Assembly (NCBI RefSeq): GCF_040954645.1 | Contig: NC_092809.1 | Location: forward strand, 69,852,141 to 69,916,140 | Direction of reading: 5' to 3' | DNA: 64,000 nucleotides | Source of the DNA: Diabrotica undecimpunctata | Taxonomy: Eukaryota > Arthropoda > Insecta > Coleoptera > Chrysomelidae | Part shown: one piece after another, positions 55,601 through 64,000 of the stretch | Layout of the letters: each line of letters begins with the position of its first letter | How positions within the stretch are numbered: the first letter of the stretch is position 1 | Notes under the pieces: generated by a model | The model's database searches: none | What the model saw: the letters and a program-made list of their open reading frames with translations, nothing else | What the model was told of the DNA's origin: nothing | Translations under genes and position numbers: made by a program

Positions 55601-55734
55601 GTGGCATTTTAGAATATAAATAAATTTTGTGTTGAAAACTTTATTATAACATGTTAATTTCTTAGGTTCTGTTATATCAATCTCACATTTTTCTTTGTAA
55701 ATATTATACCGTAATTATCATAAAAACCAAATGC

Positions 55735-57043
55735 CCAGATCTGTGATGACTACCGGCCTATAAGTTTGATCAATCATGTCACTAAAGCGTTCACTAAGAT
55801 CATTCATAGAAGAATATATGATAAATGTGAGTCAAATTTCGAAAGATCGCAGTTTGGTTTTCGAAAAGCACTTGGAACTAGAGGAGCAGTTTTCGCTCTC
55901 CAGGTGCTTATACAGCGGTGTAGAGACGTTGATAAGGACGTGTATTTATGCTTTGTGGATTTTAGAAAAGTATTTGACAATATCAATCGTGAATAATTGA
56001 TGGATATTCTGCGAAAGACAGTTATTGACGACAAGGACATTCGAATTGTGGCAAACCTATACTGGGGTCAAACAGCCAGAGCGAAAATTGGCAACGAACT
56101 CACTGGAAGTGTGCAGATAAAAAGAAGTGTCCATCAGCGGTGTATCTTATCCCCACTCCTATTCAATATTTATTCCGAGGAAATATTTAACAAATGTATG
56201 GAAAATGCAAATGAGGGCATAAAAATAAACGGAAAGTTAACAAACAATATAAGATATGCCGACGACACGGTGATCCTTGCCAGTACCATAGATGAATTAC
56301 AACGGGTAATGGAAAGAGTTTATGTAGTTAGTGAGGAATACGGCCTGAGCCTCAACTTAAAGAAGACAAAGTGGATGCTGACTAGCAAAAAGGCAACAAC
56401 CTGCTTGACAATTACGGATAAGTAACATACTAATTGACCATGTAGAATCTTATGTGTACCTTGGCACCAACGTAAATGCAAAATAGGAACAGGCCACAGA
56501 AATTAAGGCGGGAATAGAACGAGCTAGAGCAGCATTTAACAATATGAAATAGCTCCTCATAAGCAAGGATTTGTCTCTTCCCCTAAAACTACGTCTAGTT
56601 AAATGCTACATTTTTCCGATCTTACTATATAGTATGGAGGCCTGGACGGTGACAGAGACGCTCACGAGAAAACTAGAAGCATTCTAAATGTGGGTGTACC
56701 GACGCATTCTTTCTGGACCGAACATGTCACCAACATAGAATCGTATTCCAAAGGATCGAAAAGGAGAAAGAAATCGTGAGCACAATCAAACAAAGAAAGC
56801 TTGAATATCTAGGCGACGTATTGAGACACGATAAGTACCGTCTACTGAAATTGATTGTCCAGGGGAAAATAGACAGTAAGCGAGGGCCAGGCAGGAGAAG
56901 ACACTCGTGGCTTCAAAATCTGCCAAAAGTGGTTCAGGCTCACATCGGTCGAACTATTCAGAAGCGCCGCAAACAAGATCAGAATTGCCATGTTGATAGC
57001 CAACGTTCGCAACGGACAGGGCACTTTAAGAAGAAGAAGAAAT
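55735..57043 (+). pseudogene. RTE-like LINE, reverse transcriptase and 3' end
   Basis: DDYRPISLINHVTKAFTKII, FGFRKALGTRGAVFALQVLI, CFVDFRKVFDNINRE then TAA, LSPLLFNIYSEEIFNKCMEN, NIRYADDTVILASTIDELQR (YADD near 56257), GLSLNLKKTKWMLTSKK, later CYIFPILLYSMEAWTVTETL, LEYLGDVLRHDKYRLLKLI, KRGPGRRRHSWLQNL and a GAAGAAGAAGAA tail (57029-57041). About five stops or shifts. It lacks the endonuclease and first RT block, so it is 5'-truncated. Confidence 0.85.
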
Positions 57044-57489
57044 ATTATACATTTTTCGTATTGTTAGTTCTGGATTTAAATACCTTCTGTTGGGGTTATT
57101 TTTGGAAAAATTTGGGAAAACAATGTTTTTGGCTTTTTTATGGATGTTACTGTAAATTTTGTTAGGATCGGTTTTATAGCTTCTGCATAATAATTTTGCA
57201 ATCCAAGGTGTGCAAAAATAATTGCAATTTTGCAAAATTATAATATGTTCAAGAGGAGCAAGTTAAATATTCGAAATATTTTTTACATGATATAAAGACT
57301 CAAGCTGTCAAACATTTTGAAAAATTGAAATTGGTCAACTAGGCGAGCCTGGAAAACTTTTTAAACATTTTTTTATACGTAATTTTCAAATAACACATTT
57401 TCAAATTTACCCTTGGCGTCTACTCGTGGTGCTAGTTCCGTGATGCTTGTCTCAGCATTTTACTATAGAGTAAAAGTTATACAACGCCA
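57044..57489. other. No recognisable gene
   Basis: AT-rich sequence with no feature I can support. Confidence 0.4.
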
Positions 57490-57585
57490 GTTTACAGTAC
57501 GTAAATCTTTCAGCTAGACGTAGGAAATATACATTGAGGTAAGTGTGGCAACTGCGCTTTCTCGAGCATATGCCAATATCCCACG
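57490..57585. repeat. Inverted repeat partner (left) of 60195-60290
   Basis: Shares with the complement of 60195-60290 the blocks TAAATCTTTCAGCT, ACATTGAGGTAA, TGTGGCAACTGCGCTTTCT. The pair brackets about 2.6 kb, including the LINE at 58262-59340. Confidence 0.55.
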
Positions 57586-58261
57586 ACACTATAAGATAAT
57601 CTACAATTACTCTGACACGAAATTAAAAAATGTTACTAATACGCGTAATACAAATCAATTACGCTGTTTACTAATAAGAAAATCAAAATAATATCGGTTC
57701 ACAACATTTTGATAGCTTTCCGCACATTATAGTAGGTAATATGCAGCATTCTTCGTTTTACGTTTTACGTTTAGCAAATTAATATTTGGTCAGCACAATT
57801 TACGCGAATTTGTAATTATTTACTTTTTATTAGTGGCGTTTCATAAAGGCATCTTAAAAGTCTTGTATTGAAATTTGAATATATTTGAAACATTTATTTT
57901 ATAACTATTTTTATTGGTTTTTAAGCGTGAACACTTGGATGGGATGTGGAGTAAGTAAGACTAGGCCGCAAACCACTATATTTTATAGTACTGGTTATCC
58001 ATAGATATATCCTATACACCAGCGTAATCTAAGCCAAATAGCAGACCATTTAGTCTTAATACTGTTACGTAACCCCTTTTTTTTGGTCGGCATTTGAACA
58101 ATCAATTCACTAGATCATTCACAGTGAAGTCTGGGCCGCTTATGTATCTGACCCACACTTTTATTCTAGTCGTAAATACGCCTTTTATATATTTTTAAAA
58201 GGCGTATATATCAATATCTTATATCAATCAATCTTATAGAATCATGTGGAATTTATGTCTT

Positions 58262-59340
58262 GATGATCTTCTTCTTCTTCTTAAAGTGCCTATCCGTTCC
58301 GGATGTTGGCGATCATCACGGCTATCTTTACTTTATTTATTGCAGCGCGGAACAGTTCAGTGGTAGTCGTGTTATACCACTTTCGCAAATTTTGAAGCCA
58401 GGAAATGCGTCTTCTTCCCGGTCCTCTCTTACCATTCACTTTCCCTTGGAGAATCAGCTGGAGAAGGCCGTAACGTTCTGGATTTCTCATTACATGTCCT
58501 AGATATTCTAACTTTTTAGTTTTGACGGTCATGAGAATTTCACATTATTTCCCCATTCTACGCATGACCTCCACATTAGTAACTCTGTCAACCCAGGATA
58601 TACGTAAGATGCGCCTATAACACCACATCTCGAAAGCTTCGAGCCGATTCATAGATGCAACAGTGAGTGTCCATGCTTCCATTCCGTAGAGCAGAACTGT
58701 GAATATGTAGCAGTTCAATAGACGGCATTTTGTTTTTAATGATATGTCTCGACTGTTGAAAATGGTTCTCATTCTAACGAATGCTGCTTTTGCTTTTATT
58801 ATTCGCTGTTTAATTTCTGTTGAGTGGTCCCATTGGCTATTTAAATTGGTGCTTAGATATGTATATTGCTCGACTCTTTCGATATTCTGTTGGTTGATTG
58901 TAAGTTGAGCGTTTAGTATTGGTTTTTTACTAATTGTCATAAATTTGGTTTTCTTTATGTTAAGAGCTAGTCCGTATCTGTTGTTGACTTCTGTTATGCG
59001 ATTTGTTAATATCTGTAAGTCATTCAGATTATCGGCAAAAACTATAGTGTCATCCGCATATCTAATGTTATTCAACCATTTATTAGTATTCCTTTCGCAC
59101 AACCGTCTAAAGCTTCCTTAAATACCCATTCAGAATAAATGTTGAACAACAATGGAGACAAAATACAGCCCTGTCGTACTCCACGTTCTATTGCAGTTTT
59201 GCAATTTGATGATAGTACCCAGTTTTCTTCGATATAAAAACAAGAACACCGTTTTACAGAAAACCAGTCACTGCCAATATGAGTGACAGTTAGACGCTGG
59301 GCGTTTCCTGACGTCGCTCGCAATCTTGTCAAAAACTTTG
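58262..59340 (-). pseudogene. RTE-like LINE, reverse transcriptase and 3' end
   Basis: The minus strand from 59332: TRLRATSGNAQRLTV, AIERGVRQGCILSPLLFNIY, NNIRYADDTIVFADNLNDLQ (YADD about 59050), YGLALNIKKTKFMTISKKP, QYTYLSTNLNSQWDHSTEIK, CRLLNCYIFTVLLYGMEAWT, WVDRVTNVEVMRRMGK, KLEYLGHVMRNPERYGLLQL, KRGPGRRRISWLQNLRKW and a GAAGAAGAAG tail (58278-58266). Only two or three breaks (near 59085 and 58540). It is the least decayed RTE-like copy here, 5'-truncated within the polymerase. Confidence 0.87.
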
Positions 59341-60194
59341 TTGTGCATTTGTTACTTACTGTTTTATCTTGTCACTCTTTGACAACTGTAAGTCCGGAGT
59401 TAACTACCGTCTCGTCGAGGTAATACATTTTTGATTTTGTTGCACGTATGAATTAAGCGCAGAAAATTACGACGCTATGATATAATTTCCTCCTTATCAG
59501 TTAACATGAAATTCCGTAATCGTTTTGTATATCGGAAGTTAAGATTTTGTAATGCTTTTTATAATAATTTACGTAGATTTGAGAGTTGGATTTCCAAAGA
59601 AAATGAATATACAGTTCTGCAGAGAATTTTTTGGGCTTCATCCAACTTAACAGGTTTTCGTTAGCGCTAATTTGCAGCTGGAGGTTTAAAACCATTTGTT
59701 TTTTCTGTCACGCACAATACGTATAACTGTTGCCACTGCTTCTTCTATTAAAAAAAAGCGACTAACAGCTTCCGTTGAAGGTAGTGTTTTAAATAACATT
59801 TTTGTCTCTTGATTTATCATTTACTGGTTACGTAATTCCCACTAAGTTATTATCCAGACTATTTAATTTTCAATAATCAACAAAAATGTAACACAACGAC
59901 ATGTATGAATTTCATGGTAGTATTATCTTCACCGTCGTAGTACACATTAACTTGTCGATAACAGTTTTTAGATAACATGAATCATTTTTGACTGATATGT
60001 GTGAATTTCAGAAATTTATTCCAGTAACGGCTTTAATCGTAAGAAGTCACATATCTATATTTCCATTATAGTAAGGTAATTACGTACGAACGACAAAGGC
60101 ACTAACAGAGACATAATGAAATAATTCAATTCTTAAAAAAATTATGAAATAACCACGCCTCTGGAATTGTATGATTTTCCAAAAGGTGGCCTTG
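59341..60194. other. No recognisable gene
   Basis: AT-rich unassigned DNA between the LINE and the right inverted repeat. Confidence 0.4.
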
Positions 60195-60290
60195 ACGACA
60201 GCAGTGGGCTTAAGAAAGCGCAGTTGCCACAATTACCTCAATGTGTGTTACATATGTTCAGCTGAAAGATTTACTCACTGTATAAGCTTC
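60195..60290. repeat. Inverted repeat partner (right) of 57490-57585
   Basis: About 90 bp complementary to 57490-57585 with scattered mismatches. Together they may be the ends of an old DNA transposon. Confidence 0.55.
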
Positions 60291-62848
60291 GATTCAAAAA
60301 GTTTGTTTAAAGTGCTTCTTTTGGGTCCAGCATCATTTTGCAAATTTGCATTTTTTTGCGGGCTCTGATAGCAAAATTATTATGTAAAAACTATTAAACC
60401 GATTTTAATAAAACTTAATTACTTTAACCAATGTTGTCATAATGACTAATTAGTTGTTTTAGCACATTTATACAATTATTTCACTACGTTCATTTGACTC
60501 GGATATTGAAATAAATAAATCCAAAATTTAAAACAAATTTTTTTTATTTAAATTACATAAACATAAAAATTATTTGCAAATAAAGGAAAGTTAAAGAGAA
60601 GTTATGAATAAATTATATATTCAACGATTTTATAACTAAGTTTTGTATTCATACTGATCCACCCCAATGTATATATGTATCAGAGTATCTTTTAGCTCAT
60701 CACCCGCTACAAGTTGATATATGGTGGCGATCCAGGTGACCCCACTAAAGTTGACAGCGCTTAACCATGGCCTAACTGATTTAATTGTCCCCTTGATTTA
60801 TGATCGGACTGTGACATTGCATTGTATGTTATTGTGGGGTTGCCATTTACCGCTATTATATGGATCGTGCTTCTGTATCCCGCATCTTTCTCTTATATTT
60901 GGAGAATATTACATGCATTGTTATCCTAGTTGATGGATAATATTATTCAAATAGCCTCTGTCTATACTACCCGATGAAACAATATTACGACATAATAGCG
61001 CATGGAAGTTAAGGAAATGGAATAATCAAATGTCTTACAGGATGAAGTCAGAATTTATGGTAGGATATTATGTTGTGAATTAAGATATCACACAATCTAA
61101 CAGACAGTAATCAGAACTTACAATACGATAAAATATTAAATACCGACAACTTGAGAAACATTAGAAAATAATACACTAGACAAAGATAGGCAGTCTGGTA
61201 AACTCCAATCATTCAATTTAAATGTGTTTTATAATGACTATGTAATAATTTTATGTTCGTTCAAGATAACGAAAATGAGTTAATATAGTTTTTATGATCA
61301 TAATTGCACAAACATAAAATCACCCCGTTACTTGCTATATTTACTTATATACTCAGTAGTATTAAAACTAAGTTATTAAAATAATGTTAAATTGCAATAA
61401 AAAACGTGTGGTTATAATTTAAAAAATTGGTATACTTTCAACTACCTTGGGATTCTGCATCAAAATTAGGTGAAGAAAACAACTTAACGTAACTGACTAC
61501 GCTGATATAATTCCAAAGCAGCGGCAGCGGAATAAAGGAAGACTATTATTATTAATATTATTATGCATTAGATATAAATATATATATACATATATATTGT
61601 TATGATTGTTTATTTTGACTTTGATTTTAATTTATTGAGCCAATAAAAAAATTATAATTTAATTGTTATCAAATGTAAAATAAGATTCCTTATATTACCT
61701 GTCTTCGATGGATTCAAAGATTTTCTAGTTGTCCTTTATCGAGATAGAACCTACAACCAGAAGAAGGATAATAATAAAAGAAAATAGTATATTACAAAAA
61801 TTAAGTATTCTTTATTTTATATAAAAAAGAATAAAACAATTTTCAAATTCTGCCGTTATCTTATCAATCAGCATACAAGAAAATAAATGAAGATTTTAAA
61901 TCTCCATAAATTTATAATAAGTGAAAACCAATTTTACTTAAACTTTACTTTACTTGAAACAAAAAACAACAAAACTGTAACTTTTGATTAGTCAAACAAA
62001 ACTCAATTCTTTAAATTTGAATGATAATGACCATAATTTGAACACAGATCCTTCACAGATACCAATTTCAATTGTACAAAACACTTACAGCTTTTTTTTC
62101 TTATTGAATTGTATGTTGGCACATACCCAGAAAAGTCCAGTCTCCTCAACGATGTGATCTCTCCTCTTTGCACCCCGGCTCCTTCCTAACGTCTCTGCAA
62201 ACCTCCTGCAGACTACACAAAAACACGTGATTCACTTCTTCAAAAACTCAGCTACTTATTTATGACACATAGACCTCCTTTTGTCAACTTGATGCCGTAA
62301 AACTACTTTCACATATACTTCACAAAATGCCCACGTTAGATACAAGGACCTCTTTTAATCTATTTGTTATCTCCTTCTGCAAAACTATTTACTTCTTTTC
62401 ACAATGCCGGTATCCAAACTCACGAACCACATCCTATCTTCTAACAAACGACTGTTTCCTTCGGTGGCCAAATTACAACTGCCTCCGCCCGTCTATTAAT
62501 CAGGCTTACCCCATTACCATTCAAAAACGACTATCCAATCAAAAGCTCAAATCTTGTTTACTACTGTTAATGTTTGTTCTAAAAATTCTGTGTATCATTT
62601 GGCAAGACCAAATTACTGTTTCAGATAAAGAATAAATAAAAATTGATTTTTCTATCCACAGTCTGTTAATACACAATCTATACCTGTTTCCAACGATTAG
62701 AATATGGTCATTTAATACACAAACAATGACAAGATTAACTTACAGGTAAAATGTCTTCTAATTCTACACAAAGGGGTTTTTTGATAATTTTGTTGGAAAC
62801 GGAAAAGGTCGTTTGCCAAACAACTTCTATTCTTATCTACACTAAATC
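60291..62848. other. No recognisable gene
   Basis: AT-rich; a (TA)n stretch at about 61577-61600. 62040-62540 is less AT-rich and pyrimidine-rich and could be part of a solo LTR, but I found no paired ends. Confidence 0.4.
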
Positions 62849-63230
62849 TTATCTTAAATTACTATATACAATTTGTTTATAACGATCTTTGTTGGGTATA
62901 GCCACATCAATTAGTGTTGTTTGTCTCTTTAGTTTATTAACTAGTATTATATCTAGTCTATTATGTGCCATTGTTTGATCTGTGAGCCCAGTACGGTCCC
63001 AGTAAAGCTTGTAGTTGTCATTCTCAAGTATACTGGATATTGGATGGTTTCTTGAGCTTGACATCTATATCGGCATTTGTCATTTTGGACCTGAGTCTTT
63101 GACGATATATTTTAAGTAATTTTTGGTTGGTATAACCTGATCCTAAATGGCAAGTAATGAACCTTCTGTTTCAGGGAACATCTTTCCTGATGTCAGCCAA
63201 TTGTTCGACGCTATATTGTCGACATGGTCT
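62849..63230 (-). pseudogene. R2/R4-type LINE C-terminal endonuclease fragment
   Basis: The minus strand reads DIRKDVPETEGSLLAI, DQVIPTKNYLKYIVKD, then 63064-62849: SSILENDNYKLYWDRTGLTD, MAHNRLDIILVNK, TTLIDVAIPNKDRY. The RPD...DV spacing of the restriction-like endonuclease is preserved except that Pro is Leu (RLD). The zinc-knuckle portion between is mostly deleted. This nuclease nicks the target for R2-type LINEs. Identification from remembered motifs. Confidence 0.55.
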
Positions 63231-64000
63231 TGACTGACCTCATTGGGATGTCGCCCAATTAGAACTATTACTAGTATTATTATTTATCAGCCCTACTATT
63301 GAACTATAACTTTTGGTTTTTTAATAAAATCTCTGGCCAGTTCCATCAGGCGTTTATCTCTACCCCCTGCATTATGATTTGTGTTTAATTGCTATTTATA
63401 TTAAAGAATATTATATTATTCCGACATTATAACTTGCAAGATACATACACAACGTAGTGTGCAACGAAATCAAAATGTAACCTTAAATTGTCAAACCAAT
63501 ATGTCATTAAGTCCAATTAGCGCCACTAGTAAAACGTAGTCTTACCAATTTCAGCAAAAGTCACTAAGTACATTTAGTGATTTTTGCCTACAGGTCAAAG
63601 TGTTGTTTGTGACACTCAATGTTGAGTTAGGCATTTATATATGCAAACAGTTATACATCACTTTTACCTTTTTGCCAGACTTTTGCCAGTTAATAGAACC
63701 TGCTGTTTTAAGGTCGTTGGTGTATTTACCTAGGAATTGTATAAAATGGACTTAATGAGTTGTGCCTAGAATGTCGACGATATACTTGATCTATTTTTTT
63801 TTTTTGTAAAATAGGTCTCCATCTATATTTCCTTTTTTTTTCGAGGGTGCATGTATATTTACAAAAACAGAGATAACCCAGAAAAATTAAAATTATTGCA
63901 TACAGGAAACAGTAGAAATCCACATGGCTTCAATTTTTTTGTAGTGTACTGGGAATATTAATAAGTATTAACGATAACGCTGTCTTATTTTGTTTTGCTG
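63231..64000. other. No recognisable gene
   Basis: AT-rich unassigned DNA to the window edge. Confidence 0.45.

Noticed and set aside
62040..62700. Solo LTR
   Set aside because: Composition is suggestive but no TG...CA ends with a duplication could be identified.

Overview
This is AT-rich arthropod (most likely insect) genomic DNA made almost entirely of transposable elements. I find no convincing host gene. The evidence for an insect is the mix of families: BEL/Pao and gypsy LTR elements, an I/Jockey-type LINE with RNase H, many 5'-truncated RTE-like LINEs ending in short GAA runs, a Penelope-like GIY-YIG fragment, an R2-type endonuclease fragment, and hAT, piggyBac, pogo, Tc1/mariner and Helitron remnants. 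A beetle is plausible but the sequence does not prove it.

Layout. 1-7.9 kb: a BEL/Pao element (264-7672, minus) with both LTRs and a 5-bp target duplication sits inside the ORF1 of a minus-strand LINE. 10.6-16.1 kb: a complete I-type LINE (minus) with two open frames, a poly(A) tract and a target duplication; it looks young. 16.4-18.2 kb: Penelope-like and RTE-like fragments. 19.66-19.87 kb: a tRNA-like SINE with a 9-bp duplication. 20.9-23.1 kb: a mariner-like element with a piggyBac derivative nested in it. 24.3-28 kb: Tc1-like and intron-containing IS630/Tc1-like transposase remnants and a hammerhead-ribozyme-like motif. 28.2-31.9 kb: RTE scraps, then a gypsy gag remnant split by a TIR-bounded element. 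32.7-35.9 kb: a mariner-like element with about 175-bp inverted ends, split by a pogo element. 37-43.4 kb: two further copies of the protein carried by the TIR-bounded element, one split by RTE sequence. 43.9-49.8 kb: a second IS630/Tc1-like transposase, LINE scraps, a 483-bp foldback with a hammerhead-like motif in each arm, and a long (TG)n tract. 51.1-53.2 kb: a two-exon hAT transposase gene, open apart from one stop codon, with a MITE in its intron. 53.3-63.2 kb: Helitron, RTE, fourth-copy and R2-type remnants.

The main result is the repeated gene family at 30.2, 37.1, 40.5 and 55 kb, which resembles proteins I remember as carrying DUF7869 (an uncharacterised domain). The 30.2-kb copy lies in a 1,379-bp segment with 13-bp terminal inverted repeats and a 4-bp CAAT duplication, and removing the segment rejoins the interrupted gag frame. 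That makes this protein a candidate transposase of a poorly described DNA transposon group. The second result is the set of hammerhead-like motifs. Insertion order can be read from the nesting: old mariner, gypsy and LINE copies are cut by piggyBac, pogo, the TIR element and BEL, and the I-type LINE and BEL copies look youngest.
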